From Bradyrhizobium sp. in8p8 (GTDB lineage: Bacteria > Pseudomonadota > Alphaproteobacteria > Rhizobiales > Xanthobacteraceae): DNA of 64,000 nucleotides. Where the stretch lies: the NCBI RefSeq assembly GCF_000426845.1, contig NZ_AUGD01000005.1, positions 124,001-188,000 of the forward strand. Direction: 5' to 3'. Each line of letters begins with the position of its first letter. Position 1 is the first letter of the stretch. Below, one piece after another: positions 34,736 through 43,459 of this stretch. Made by a program: the position numbers and the translations under genes. The notes below the pieces were generated by a model, which did not search any database, was not told the origin of the DNA, and saw only the letters and a program-made list of their open reading frames with translations.

Positions 34736-35839
34736 TCACGTCACGCGATAGCACTCCATCACGCCACGATCCGGCTCATAGCCGAGCCCCGGGCCTGTCG
34801 GCACGGCGACATGTCCGGTGGCATCGCTGTCCGCTCGGCCGCCCCAAAGGCAAGCTTCGCGCTTGAGATAAAATATCTCGACCAGACCATCGTCACGTGT
34901 CGCGAGCAGGTGCAGCGTGGCCAGCAGGCCCGGACCGAAATACGGCGAATGCGGGACGATCTTGATGCCGCGCCGATCGGCCAGCGCGGCGACCTTCAGG
35001 AATTCGCTGATGCCGCCGACCTTGATCACCGAGGGCTGGGCGTGGCTCACCGCGCCCGCTTCCATCATCTGGCGGAATTGATATTCGGTGCAGGCGTTCT
35101 CGCCGGCAGCAATGCCGAGGCCACCCTGGTCGCGCACCTCGGCAAGCGTGGCAAAGTCTTCCGGCGGCCAGACCGGCTCCTCCAGAAACATCGGTTGCGC
35201 ATCCCGGCATGTCTTCGCGAACGCGATCGCCTGCTCGCCGGTGAGTGGACAGTTCATGTCGACCATCAGCGGAATCTCTGGCCCGATCGCTTCGCGCGCG
35301 GCAAACACCGCCGGCGCCGTCGTCTCGTGCAGCTTGATCGCGCCATAGCCGAGCGCGAGCGCCTTCCTGCATTCACTGGCGATGTTGTCGGGCGAGCCGA
35401 TCCGTAACAGGCTCGCGTAGGCCGGGATCGCCGTGCGCCTGATCTCGCCGAGCAGGCGATGCAGGGGGACGCCCTCGATCTTCGCAGCCAGGTCCCACAA
35501 TGCGATATCGAGCCCGGAGATCGCGAACATGGTGATGCCGTAGCGGCCGAACAAATGCAGATTGCGCTGGATCTGCTCCATCGCGGCGGGAATGCCGGCT
35601 GCGTCGGGCACCTTCAGTCCGCGGGCCTGCGGCGCGATCATCTCCTCGACGGCGCTGCGCGTGGTGCGCGGGCAGACATAGGCGAAGGCATCGCCCCAGC
35701 CGGTCAATCCGGAATCGGTCGTGACCTCCACGAGCACCATATCGAGCGCGGAAATGGCCGAAGCGCCCTGGCGGAAGCTCGCGACACCGGCGTCATAGGG
35801 AATGCGGATATGGTGCGCCCGCACATCGGTGATTTCCAT
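34736..35839 (-). CDS. Mandelate racemase/muconate lactonizing-type dehydratase
   Basis: The 367-residue enolase-superfamily enzyme has metal ligands D194 (VDMNCP), E220 (LEEPVWPP) and E247 (AGENACTE), and a base His297 (VPHSPYFGP). On the opposite face it has K169-x-H171 (IKLHE) where many relatives have Lys-x-Lys, which places it in an acid-sugar dehydratase or racemase subgroup different from TarD. The ATG at 35839 begins the conserved N-terminal domain; the longer frame upstream is antisense to the AraC gene. Its neighbours (regulator, SMP-30 lactonase, GMC oxidoreductase) suggest aldonate breakdown. The exact substrate is unknown. Confidence 0.9.
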   Translation of the reverse strand: MEITDVRAHHIRIPYDAGVASFRQGASAISALDMVLVEVTTDSGLTGWGDAFAYVCPRTTRSAVEEMIAPQARGLKVPDAAGIPAAMEQIQRNLHLFGRYGITMFAISGLDIALWDLAAKIEGVPLHRLLGEIRRTAIPAYASLLRIGSPDNIASECRKALALGYGAIKLHETTAPAVFAAREAIGPEIPLMVDMNCPLTGEQAIAFAKTCRDAQPMFLEEPVWPPEDFATLAEVRDQGGLGIAAGENACTEYQFRQMMEAGAVSHAQPSVIKVGGISEFLKVAALADRRGIKIVPHSPYFGPGLLATLHLLATRDDGLVEIFYLKREACLWGGRADSDATGHVAVPTGPGLGYEPDRGVMECYRVT

Positions 35840-35942
35840 GATCCGGTTCCTCTTTCTCGTGAGCGGTTTGCAGGAGTGTAGCCACGAACGCCGGGGCGTT
35901 GCCAGTGGGTATTCCGTGACTACCCTCATGCAAAGGACAGCA

Positions 35943-36854
35943 ATGCCGATCAAGCAGATCGGTACCGACGGGCGCATCATTGCCGCGCTTCGAACGAGGA
36001 CGATCACCGTGAACCCAGCCCAGCGAGCGCTCTGGTACATCGAGAGCCATCTGGCCGAGCCGATGACGCTCGACGAGATCGCTGCGATATCGGGCGTGTC
36101 ACGGTTCCACATCGTGCGTGCGTTTGCCGCAGCCACGGGATTTCCCGTGATGCGATACGTGCGCGCGCGACGGCTGACGGAAGCGGCGTGCAGCCTGGCA
36201 AGGGGCGCACCCGACATCCTGTCATTGGCGCTGAAGGCGGATTACGGCTCGCACGAAGCCTTCACCCGCGCGTTCCGCGACCAGTTCGGCACCACGCCCG
36301 AAGCGGTCCGGGCCACGACTTGCGTCAGCTATCTCAGGCTACAGGAGCCGATCCTCATGGACTCCACCATGCTCGACCATCTTGCCCCGCCGCGTTTCGA
36401 AACCGCAAAGACCTTCCTGGTCGCCGGACCCGTCGCGCGCATCTCTTGCGACAACGGCGCCATGATCCCCGGCCTGTGGCATCGCTTTCAGCAGGAGGTC
36501 GCCGACATTCCGGCGCGCGTCGGCCAAGGAAAAAATCAAGCCGCCTATGGCGTCTGCTGCAATGGCGACGATGCCGGCAATTTCGACTACATCGCGGGTG
36601 TCGAGGTCGCCGATTTCTCCGATCTGCCGCGCCGCTACGGGCGTATCCGCATCCCCGAGCAGCGCTATGCCGTGTTCACCCACGAGGACCACGTCGCCTC
36701 GATCCGGCGCACGGTGAACACGATCTGGAATCAATGGCTGCCCGCCTCGGGCTTGAAAGCCGCGGATGCGCCGAACTTCGAGCGCTACGACGAGACATTC
36801 GATCCCTCAACCGGCCATGGCGGCTTCGAGATCTGGCTGCCGGTGCGAGAGTAG
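35943..36854 (+). CDS. AraC-family regulator with C-terminal GyrI-like effector domain
   Basis: The 303-residue protein has its AraC double helix-turn-helix at the N-terminus (IESHLAEPMTLDEIAAISGVSRFHI, ALKADYGSHEAFTRAFRDQFG) and a C-terminal AraC_E_bind/GyrI-like ligand domain (residues about 145-303, ending in the GHGGFEIWLPV strand). This layout matches Rob/SoxS-like regulators with an effector domain. The ATG at 35943 was chosen because AAAGGA lies six bases upstream. It is divergent from the dehydratase gene across about 100 bases and probably controls it. Confidence 0.9.
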   Translation: MPIKQIGTDGRIIAALRTRTITVNPAQRALWYIESHLAEPMTLDEIAAISGVSRFHIVRAFAAATGFPVMRYVRARRLTEAACSLARGAPDILSLALKADYGSHEAFTRAFRDQFGTTPEAVRATTCVSYLRLQEPILMDSTMLDHLAPPRFETAKTFLVAGPVARISCDNGAMIPGLWHRFQQEVADIPARVGQGKNQAAYGVCCNGDDAGNFDYIAGVEVADFSDLPRRYGRIRIPEQRYAVFTHEDHVASIRRTVNTIWNQWLPASGLKAADAPNFERYDETFDPSTGHGGFEIWLPVRE

Positions 36855-36989
36855 CGCGCAACGCTGGCATACCGCCTCGCTTGCTTGGCAAGCCCCGGCG
36901 ACTTTGTCATAACCGCAGGCAAATCTTGCCTGCGGGGCCCGTGCCGGACATCCCGTGCAAGCCATAACAAGCAGCCGGGAGGGTCCCAC

Positions 36990-37916
36990 ATGTCCAACGT
37001 CCGCGTTCTCGCCACCGACCTCGAATTTCCGGAAGGGCCGGTCGTGATGCCGGACGGTTCGGTGGTATTGGTGGAGATCCGGGGCCAGCGCCTGACCCGT
37101 GTTTATCCAGATGGCCGCAAGGAGATCGTCGCCAAGATTCCGGGCGGCCCGAACGGCGCTGCCCTCGGGCCCGACGGCAAGATGTACATCTGCAACAATG
37201 GCGGCTTCTCCTGGATACCGACCCGCAACATGATCATGCCGGGTCCGCAGCCCGACGACTATCTCGGCGGCTCGATCCAGCGCGTCGACCTGCAAACGGG
37301 CAAGGTCGAGACCGTCGTGACGAATTGCGGCGCGCACGATCTGCGCGGGCCGAACGATCTGGTCTTCGACAAGCAGGGCGGCCTCTGGTTCTCCGATCTC
37401 GGCAAGCGCCGCGCACGCGAGATGGACGTCGGCGGCATGTATTATCTGAAGCCCGGCATGAGCGAGCTTGTCGAGATCGTGCATGGCATATTGCCGGCGA
37501 ACGGCATTGGCCTGTCGCCGGACGAGAACACGGTCTACATCGCGGAGACGCCGACCGGGCGGCTCTGGGCCTATGAGCTCTCGGCCCCGGGCACGCTGAA
37601 GCCGCGCGATGTGATCTATCGCGGCGAGCGGGGCAAGCCGATCTGCGGCCTCGGCGGCTACCAGATGTTCGATTCGCTCGCGGTGGAAGCCGGCGGCAAC
37701 GTCTGCGTCGCCACGCTCGTCTCCGGCTGCATCTCGGTGATCGCGCCCGACGGCACGCTGGTCGAGCAGGTCGCGACCGGCGACCGCGTGACCACCAACA
37801 TCGCCTTCGGCGGCCCCGAGCTGAAGACCGCCTACATCACGCTGTCGGGCAAGGGCGAGTTGATCGCCATGGACTGGCCGCGCGGCGGTTTGCCGTTGAA
37901 TTTCTTGAATATGTGA
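36990..37916 (+). CDS. SMP-30/gluconolactonase-family lactonase
   Basis: The 308-residue six-bladed beta-propeller is probably a divalent-metal-dependent sugar lactonase. The metal ligands are visible as E15 (EFPEGP), an Asn in RGPNDLVFD and an Asp in GLSPDEN. It is cytoplasmic, with no signal peptide. The ATG at 36990 follows a strong GGGAGGG site and starts the conserved region. It is downstream of the AraC/GyrI-like regulator and near the dehydratase, consistent with a lactone-to-aldonate step. Confidence 0.9.
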   Translation: MSNVRVLATDLEFPEGPVVMPDGSVVLVEIRGQRLTRVYPDGRKEIVAKIPGGPNGAALGPDGKMYICNNGGFSWIPTRNMIMPGPQPDDYLGGSIQRVDLQTGKVETVVTNCGAHDLRGPNDLVFDKQGGLWFSDLGKRRAREMDVGGMYYLKPGMSELVEIVHGILPANGIGLSPDENTVYIAETPTGRLWAYELSAPGTLKPRDVIYRGERGKPICGLGGYQMFDSLAVEAGGNVCVATLVSGCISVIAPDGTLVEQVATGDRVTTNIAFGGPELKTAYITLSGKGELIAMDWPRGGLPLNFLNM

Positions 37917-37923
37917 GCCAAGC

Positions 37924-38009
37924 CGTCATTGCGAGGAGCGAAGCGACGAATCTATCCAGACTGCTTCTGCGGTAAGACTCTGGATTGCTTCGCTTCGCTC
38001 GCAATGACG
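37924..38009. repeat. Palindromic intergenic repeat, family A (copy 6)
   Basis: The most symmetrical copy: cgtcattgcgaggagcgaag at the left is matched by cttcgctcgcaatgacg at the right, and the inner halves are tctatccag and ctggattgc. It ends 15 bases before the acetyltransferase start and overlaps its leader. Confidence 0.85.
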
Positions 38010-38024
38010 AAGGAGAGACTTTCA

Positions 38025-38618
38025 ATGCCCTGGCCCGATCCCGTAACCCTGCGCGGACAGCACGCCCGGCTCGAGCCGCTGACGCATGATCACCGCCAGG
38101 GACTGATCGAGGCCGTCAAGGACGGCGAGCTGTCGAAGCTCTGGTACACCGCAGTCCCAACGCCGGAAGGCATGGCGAAGGAGATCGACCGCCGCCTGGC
38201 CTTGCAGGCCGCGGGCTCGATGCTGCCCTTCACCGTGTTCGATTCGACCGGCAGGATCGTCGGCATGACGACCTACATGAACATCGATGCAGCCAATCGC
38301 CGCGTCGAGATCGGCTCCACCTGGTATGGCAAGAGCGCGCAGCGCGGTCCGCTCAACACGCAGTGCAAGCTGCTCCTGCTGCGACACGCCTTCGAGACGC
38401 TGAACTGCATCGCAGTCGAGTTCCGCACCCATTTCTTCAACCACCAGAGCCGCCGCGCCATCGAGCGCCTGGGCGCCAAGCAGGACGGCATCCTTCGCAG
38501 CCATCAGGTCGCGCCGAACGGCACCTTGCGCGACACCGTGGTCTACAGCATCACCGCCGCCGAATGGCCGACGGTGCAGGCGCATCTGGAATTCCAGCTC
38601 AACGACAAGCCGCGCTAG
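38025..38618 (+). CDS. GNAT N-acetyltransferase (RimJ/RimL-like)
   Basis: The 197-residue protein has the RimJ/RimL subfamily pattern: GQHARLEPLTHDHRQGLIEA at the N-terminus, EIGSTWYGKSAQRGPLN in the acetyl-CoA loop region, and VEFRTHFFNHQSRRAIERLGA with the conserved Asn-x-x-Ser. It would transfer acetyl from acetyl-CoA to a protein N-terminus or small amine. The ATG at 38025 has a GGAG site nine bases upstream. The frame is open back into the repeat, but that part is not coding. Confidence 0.9.
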   Translation: MPWPDPVTLRGQHARLEPLTHDHRQGLIEAVKDGELSKLWYTAVPTPEGMAKEIDRRLALQAAGSMLPFTVFDSTGRIVGMTTYMNIDAANRRVEIGSTWYGKSAQRGPLNTQCKLLLLRHAFETLNCIAVEFRTHFFNHQSRRAIERLGAKQDGILRSHQVAPNGTLRDTVVYSITAAEWPTVQAHLEFQLNDKPR

Positions 38619-38653
38619 TCATGATGTGCACCGATCTTGCCGCGAGCTCGATC

Positions 38654-38674
38654 ACCTCTCCCATAGGGAGAGGT
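38654..38674. terminator. Perfect 9-base stem-loop after the acetyltransferase gene
   Basis: acctctccc-ata-gggagaggt forms a perfect hairpin 36 bases after the acetyltransferase stop. It has no T-tract and also resembles a known type of dispersed repeat, so it may be either. Confidence 0.45.
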
Positions 38675-38747
38675 TGCGCCAGAGGTGTTGGCACGTGCGG
38701 CTGCAATTTACCTGATCTCACGACACGATAGGGGCGCCCGAGGCACC

Positions 38748-40394
38748 ATGGACAGATTTGATTATGTGATCGTCGGCGCGGGCTCCGCCGGTTGCGTGCT
38801 CACCAGCCGGCTGAGCGAGGATCCCAACACCAGCGTCTGCGTGCTCGAGGCTGGCCCGAGGGATTGGCATCCCTACATCCATCTGCCGGCGGGCTTCATC
38901 AAGACCTTCCATATGAAGAGCATCAACTGGGCCTATCAGCAGGAGCCTGGGCCCTGGACCGGTGGCCGCAGCATCTATGCGCCGCGCGGCAAGACGCTGG
39001 GCGGCTCGTCCTCGATCAACGGCCACATCTACAATCGCGGCCAGCGCATGGACTTCGACACCTGGGCGCAGATGGGCAATCGCGGCTGGGGCTATGCCGA
39101 CGTGCTGCCCTACTTCCGGCGGCTGGAGAAGCGCATCGGCGAGGGGGAGGACACTTATCGCGGCCGCGAGGGCGGCCTCACCGTCACCACGATGGACTGG
39201 CGCGATCCGCTCTGCGAGGCCTTCATGGAGGGCGCGGTCTCGCTCGGCATTCCCCGCAATCCCGATTACAACGGCAAGACGCAGGAAGGCGTTTCCTACT
39301 GCCAGCGCACCATCAACAACGGCCTGCGCGTCTCCGCGGCCACCGCGTTCCTCAAGCCGGCGATGAAGCGGCCGAACGTGCACGTGCACACGCATGCCCA
39401 CGCGACCGAGATCATCTTCGAGGGCAAGCGCGCCGTCGGCGTGCGCTACATGAAGGGCGGACGCGGGGGGCACCCCGTCGAGGTGCGGGCCAACAAGGAG
39501 GTGATCCTCTCCGGCGGCAGCTATAATTCCCCGCAGCTCTTGCAGCTCTCCGGGATCGGCTCACCCGATCTGCTGCAGCAGCACGGCATCGCGGTGCGTC
39601 ACTCGTTGCCGGTCGGCGAAGGCCTTCAGGATCATTATGCGCCGCGCACGGTCGCGCGCGTCAAGAACATCAAGACCATCAACGAGCTCCGCCGTGGCGT
39701 CTCGCTGTGGATCGAAGCCATGAAATGGGCGACCGCGCGGCGCGGCCTGCTCTCGCTGTCACCGACCATGGTCTATTGCTTCTGGCATTCCGGGGAGAGC
39801 GCGGAGAGCTCCGACCTCCAGCTTACCTTCACGCCAGCGAGCTACAAGGAGGGCGTGCAGGGCCAGCTCGAGGACGAGCCGGGCATGACCGTCGCGTCCT
39901 GGCAGCAGCGCCCCGAGAGCCGCGGCTATGTCCGCATCCGCTCCAGCGATCCGTTCGCGCCGCCGATCATCCAGACCAATTATCTCGACGCCGAGCTCGA
40001 CCGCCGCGTCGTCGTCGGCGGCATGAAGCTCGCCCGCAAGCTCCTGAAATCCGCGCCGCTGGCGCCTTACTATGCCTACGAGGATTTCCCCGGCCCCAAC
40101 GTCAACACCGACGACGAATTTCTAGAGGCCGCCACCCAGCGCGGCACCACCACCTTCCATCCCGGCTGCACCTGCCGCATGGGCCCGGCGGATTCGACCT
40201 GGGCGGTCGTCGACGACCAGCTCCGCGTCCACGGGTTGGAGGGCCTGCGCGTGATCGATGCGTCCGTGATGCCGCGCATGATCTCGGCAAACCTCAATGC
40301 CTCGACGATGATGATCGCCGACCGCGCCTCGGACTTGATCCGCGGCAAGCAGCCGATGGAAGCCGCGCGCATTCCGGACGCGGCGATGGCATGA
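38748..40394 (+). CDS. GMC-family oxidoreductase (choline dehydrogenase-like)
   Basis: The 548-residue FAD enzyme oxidises an alcohol group. The N-terminal dinucleotide motif is VIVGAGSAGCVLTSRL. GMC signature 1 lies in GKTLGGSSSINGHIYNRG and signature 2 in SGGSYNSPQLLQLSGIG. The C-terminal catalytic His is in TTFHPGCTCRMG, followed by VIDASVMPRMISANLNA. It lacks a signal peptide, so it probably acts in the cytoplasm or at the inner membrane face. No betB gene is adjacent, so choline is not a safe assignment. It may take part in the sugar-acid group to the left. Confidence 0.93.
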   Translation: MDRFDYVIVGAGSAGCVLTSRLSEDPNTSVCVLEAGPRDWHPYIHLPAGFIKTFHMKSINWAYQQEPGPWTGGRSIYAPRGKTLGGSSSINGHIYNRGQRMDFDTWAQMGNRGWGYADVLPYFRRLEKRIGEGEDTYRGREGGLTVTTMDWRDPLCEAFMEGAVSLGIPRNPDYNGKTQEGVSYCQRTINNGLRVSAATAFLKPAMKRPNVHVHTHAHATEIIFEGKRAVGVRYMKGGRGGHPVEVRANKEVILSGGSYNSPQLLQLSGIGSPDLLQQHGIAVRHSLPVGEGLQDHYAPRTVARVKNIKTINELRRGVSLWIEAMKWATARRGLLSLSPTMVYCFWHSGESAESSDLQLTFTPASYKEGVQGQLEDEPGMTVASWQQRPESRGYVRIRSSDPFAPPIIQTNYLDAELDRRVVVGGMKLARKLLKSAPLAPYYAYEDFPGPNVNTDDEFLEAATQRGTTTFHPGCTCRMGPADSTWAVVDDQLRVHGLEGLRVIDASVMPRMISANLNASTMMIADRASDLIRGKQPMEAARIPDAAMA

Positions 40395-40851
40395 GAGCTT
40401 GATAAGGTGGGTTACGATATCGAGCGCTAGGAAAAATCTGGCCACACCAAGAGAGATCTGCTTGCGGTCAGCGACATCCTGAGCTGACAAAGGCGGATTT
40501 CGCCAAAGCCTGGCCGTTCTCTGAAGTCTTTCCTGATCTCAGCGCATCCAAGCGTTGGCGAATGCGGCAATCGCGTCAGTGGCGCGATCCCGGCGACTTT
40601 CGCGCGGGTGGAGGAGACCAGAACGAACTTGGCTCGCGGGAGAACGCGGCATAAGCCGTCCGATCGTCGCAGTGAGGCGGGCACGTGCGACACTCTCACG
40701 GTCACCGCCCGGCTGACCGGGCGGTCCAGTACTCCGAGACAGGAGTGATTCAATCGACACGCCGCGCGGCGTATTGGATCCCCCGCTTTCGCGGGGAAAG
40801 ACGTCGGTGGTTGGGGCCGCGGCGGAGCGCTCTCGCAGGTCCGCTTGCTTC
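40395..40851. other. Gene-free stretch of 457 bases
   Basis: No convincing gene is present. Two frames on the minus strand (40427-40753 and 40539-40760) are open, but both are Arg/Ser-rich without recognisable similarity. The stretch carries a perfect 9-base hairpin at 40704-40725 and a ccccgc-tttc-gcgggg hairpin at 40781-40796 of a type that is repeated in rhizobial genomes. Confidence 0.6.
40704..40725. repeat. Perfect 9-base stem-loop
   Basis: accgcccgg-ctga-ccgggcggt has no mismatch and a four-base loop. It is 310 bases past the GMC gene and not followed by T residues. Confidence 0.5.
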
Positions 40852-41694
40852 CTACACTTCCCGGCGACTCAGAAACGCCAGTCGCTCGAACAGATGCACG
40901 TCCTGCTCGTTCTTGAGCAGCGCGCCGTGCAGCGGCGGGATCAGCTTGCGCGGGTCGCGCTCGCGCAGCTGTTCGGCGCTCATGTCTTCGTTGAGCAGCA
41001 GCTTGAGCCAGTCGAGCAGCTCCGAGGTCGACGGCTTCTTCTTCAGGCCGGGCACCTCGCGCACCTCGAAGAAGATGCGCAGCGCTTCCTCGACCAGGCG
41101 CTTCTTGATGCCGGGGAAGTGCACGTCGACGATGCGGCCCATCGTGTCGGCGTCGGGGAACTTGATGTAATGGAAGAAGCAGCGGCGGAGAAAAGCGTCC
41201 GGCAGCTCCTTCTCGTTATTGGAGGTGATCATCATGATCGGGCGCTGCTTCGCCTTGATCGTCTCGCCGGTCTCGTAGACATGGAATTCCATGCGGTCGA
41301 GCTCGAGCAGGAGGTCGTTCGGGAATTCGATGTCGGCCTTGTCGATCTCGTCGATCAGCAGCACCGGGCGCTGCTCGGCGGTGAAGGCTTCCCAGAGCTT
41401 GCCGCGCTTGATGTAGTTCTTGATGTCGGACACGCGGGCATCGCCGAGCTGGCTGTCGCGCAGGCGCGACACCGCGTCGTATTCGTAGAGGCCCTGCTGC
41501 GCCTTGGTGGTGGACTTGATGTGCCAGGTGAGCAGCGGCGCGTTCAGCGCTTTGGCCACTTCCTCCGCCAGCACCGTCTTGCCGGTGCCGGGCTCGCCCT
41601 TCACCAGGAGCGGGCGCTCCAGCACGATCGAGGCATTGACGGCGACCTTGAGGTCGTCGGTCGCAACATAGTCCTTGGTGCCGGTAAATTTCAT
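40852..41694 (-). CDS. MoxR-family AAA+ ATPase
   Basis: The 280-residue ATPase has Walker A GEPGTGKTVLAEE (residues about 34-46), Walker B VLLIDEIDKAD, sensor-1 ITSNNEKELPDAFLRRC with the arginine finger region, and a short helical lid. MoxR ATPases act as chaperones that assemble or insert cofactors into enzyme complexes together with VWA partner proteins. Such a partner (42156-43331) is close by but divergent, with a small membrane-protein gene between. The start is the ATG at 41694. Confidence 0.92.
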   Translation of the reverse strand: MKFTGTKDYVATDDLKVAVNASIVLERPLLVKGEPGTGKTVLAEEVAKALNAPLLTWHIKSTTKAQQGLYEYDAVSRLRDSQLGDARVSDIKNYIKRGKLWEAFTAEQRPVLLIDEIDKADIEFPNDLLLELDRMEFHVYETGETIKAKQRPIMMITSNNEKELPDAFLRRCFFHYIKFPDADTMGRIVDVHFPGIKKRLVEEALRIFFEVREVPGLKKKPSTSELLDWLKLLLNEDMSAEQLRERDPRKLIPPLHGALLKNEQDVHLFERLAFLSRREV

Positions 41695-41788
41695 CGCACG
41701 TCCTTGTTGGTCGTCGTCCCAGGGCAATGCCTTGGTCACGACAAGCGAACGGCCGCGCATGGCGGCCGTTCCTGGTTCGGTCAGGCTT

Positions 41789-42034
41789 TCAGACCCGTTT
41801 TATCAGCGAAAGGATGACGAGCACAATCACCGCACCGATCGTGGCGTCCACGATGGCGCCGATCGTGCCCGTTGCCAGCTGGATGTGGAGCTGGGGCAGC
41901 ACCCAGCTTGCGACCAGGGCGCCAATGATGCCGACGACGATGTTGCCGACCAGCCCAAATCCCGCCCCGTGGACAATCTTGCCGGCAAGCCAGCCGGCGA
42001 TCGCGCCAATGATGAGCGCTGCGACAATTCCCAT
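41789..42034 (-). CDS. GlsB/YeaQ/YmgE family membrane protein
   Basis: The 81-residue protein has three hydrophobic segments with Gly-rich turns (GIVAALIIGAIAGWLAGKIV, GLVGNIVVGIIGALVASWVL and GAIVDATIGAVIVLVILSLI), the transglycosylase-associated/GlsB pattern. It is an inner-membrane stress-response protein of unknown mechanism. The ATG at 42034 begins helix 1. A diverged form of the dispersed element seen at 19101 (ggggttgtttt) is found 12 bases upstream of its start. Confidence 0.9.
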   Translation of the reverse strand: MGIVAALIIGAIAGWLAGKIVHGAGFGLVGNIVVGIIGALVASWVLPQLHIQLATGTIGAIVDATIGAVIVLVILSLIKRV

Positions 42035-42155
42035 TGCAAATGTCCCAAAACAACCCCGTATGGCCGCCAATTCTAGAGCAAAATGCCTCTCGGTCCAGTA
42101 CGGAGCAGAGGCCTCCGCCCTTGACGTCAGCCACCCGACGGGCAATCTGTCACCC

Positions 42156-43331
42156 ATGTTCCTGCAATTCTTCACCTCTCTGCGCGACGCGCAGGTCCCC
42201 GTGACGCTGCGCGAATACCTCACGCTGATGGAGGCGCTCGACGCTGATCTCGCCGACTACACGGTCGAGAACTTCTATTATCTGTCGCGCGCCTCGCTCG
42301 TGAAGGACGAGCGCAACCTCGACAAGTTCGACCGTGTCTTCGGCACGGTGTTCAAGGGCTTGGAAAATCTGCTCGACGCCATGGAGAAGGCGGAGATACC
42401 CGAGGAGTGGCTGAAGAAGCTCGCCGAGAAGTATCTCACCGAAGAAGAGAAGAAGCAGATCGAGGCCATGGGCTGGGACAAGCTCATGGAGACCTTGAAG
42501 AAGCGCCTCGAGGAGCAGAAGGGGCGCCACCAGGGCGGCTCGAAATGGATCGGCACCGCCGGCACCTCGCCGTTCGGCGCCCATGGCTACAATCCCGAGG
42601 GCGTCCGCATCGGCCAGGAGAAGAACCGCAACAACCGCGCGGTGAAGGTGTGGGACAAGCGCGAGTTCAAGGATCTCGACGGCAATGTCGAGCTCGGCAT
42701 CCGCAACATCAAGGTGGCGCTGCGCCGTCTGCGCAAGTTCGCGCGCACCGGCGCGCCCGATGAGCTCGATCTCGACACCACGATCCGCGAGACCGCCAAC
42801 CACGGCTATCTCGACGTGCACATGCGCCCCGAGCGGCGCAATGCGGTGAAGCTGCTGGTGTTCTTCGACATCGGCGGCTCGATGGACGCGCATATCGAGC
42901 AGGTCGAGGAGCTGTTCTCGGCGGCGAAGAGCGAGTTCAAGCACATGGAATATTTCTACTTCCACAACTGCCTCTATGAAGGCGTGTGGAAGCAGAACAA
43001 GCGCCGCTTCACCGACCGCACGCCGACCTGGGACGTGCTGCACAAATACCCGCACGACTACAAGGTCGTGTTCGTCGGCGACGCCTCGATGTCGCCTTAC
43101 GAGATCATGGTGCCCGGCGGCTCGGTCGAGCACGTCAACGAGGAGCCGGGCTCGGTCTGGCTCGATCGCATCATCCGCACCTATCCGCATACGGTGTGGC
43201 TGAACCCGGTGCAGCAGAAGCACTGGGACTATTCGGAATCGACCACCATCATCAAGCGCATCTTTGCCAACCGGATGTATCCGATCACGATCGAAGGGCT
43301 GGAAGCCGCGATGAAGGAATTGACGCACTAG
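42156..43331 (+). CDS. VWA-domain (CoxE-like) partner of MoxR
   Basis: The 391-residue protein has a long charged helical N-terminal half (residues 60-150) and a C-terminal von Willebrand A domain. The MIDAS motif D-x-G-x-S appears as FFDIGGSMDAH, followed by VVFVGDASMSPYEI and a late WLNP strand. It resembles CoxE/YehP-type proteins that work with MoxR ATPases. The ATG at 42156 was chosen because the conserved MFLQFFTSLRDAQVPVTLRE starts there; the upstream open frame is antisense to the GlsB gene. Confidence 0.92.
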   Translation: MFLQFFTSLRDAQVPVTLREYLTLMEALDADLADYTVENFYYLSRASLVKDERNLDKFDRVFGTVFKGLENLLDAMEKAEIPEEWLKKLAEKYLTEEEKKQIEAMGWDKLMETLKKRLEEQKGRHQGGSKWIGTAGTSPFGAHGYNPEGVRIGQEKNRNNRAVKVWDKREFKDLDGNVELGIRNIKVALRRLRKFARTGAPDELDLDTTIRETANHGYLDVHMRPERRNAVKLLVFFDIGGSMDAHIEQVEELFSAAKSEFKHMEYFYFHNCLYEGVWKQNKRRFTDRTPTWDVLHKYPHDYKVVFVGDASMSPYEIMVPGGSVEHVNEEPGSVWLDRIIRTYPHTVWLNPVQQKHWDYSESTTIIKRIFANRMYPITIEGLEAAMKELTH

Positions 43332-43338
43332 CTCCCGC

Positions 43339-43441
43339 CGTCATTCCGGGGCGCGGCGAAGTCGCGAACCCGGAATCCACCGGGCCGCAGCGCATTCAGA
43401 GAAATGGATTCCGGGTCGCGCTGCGCGCGCCCCGTAATGAC
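43339..43441. repeat. Palindromic intergenic repeat, family C
   Basis: Left half cgtcattccggggcgcggcg and cgcgaacccggaatccac; right half atggattccgggtcgcgctg and gcgcgccccgtaatgac. It lies between the VWA gene and the rhodanese gene. Confidence 0.8.
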
Positions 43442-43459
43442 AACAAGAGGGAGACCTAT

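Noticed and set aside
5664..38009. Similar palindromic units considered as a CRISPR array
   Set aside because: The copies are kilobases apart, not regularly spaced, and have no unique spacers between them; they are dispersed intergenic elements.
38748..40394. Naming the GMC enzyme choline dehydrogenase (betA)
   Set aside because: No betaine-aldehyde dehydrogenase, choline regulator or transporter is adjacent, and GMC sequence similarity alone does not fix the substrate.
40427..40753. Possible gene in the stretch between the GMC oxidoreductase and MoxR
   Set aside because: Arg/Ser-rich frame with no similarity, crossing a perfect hairpin; no ribosome site supports it.
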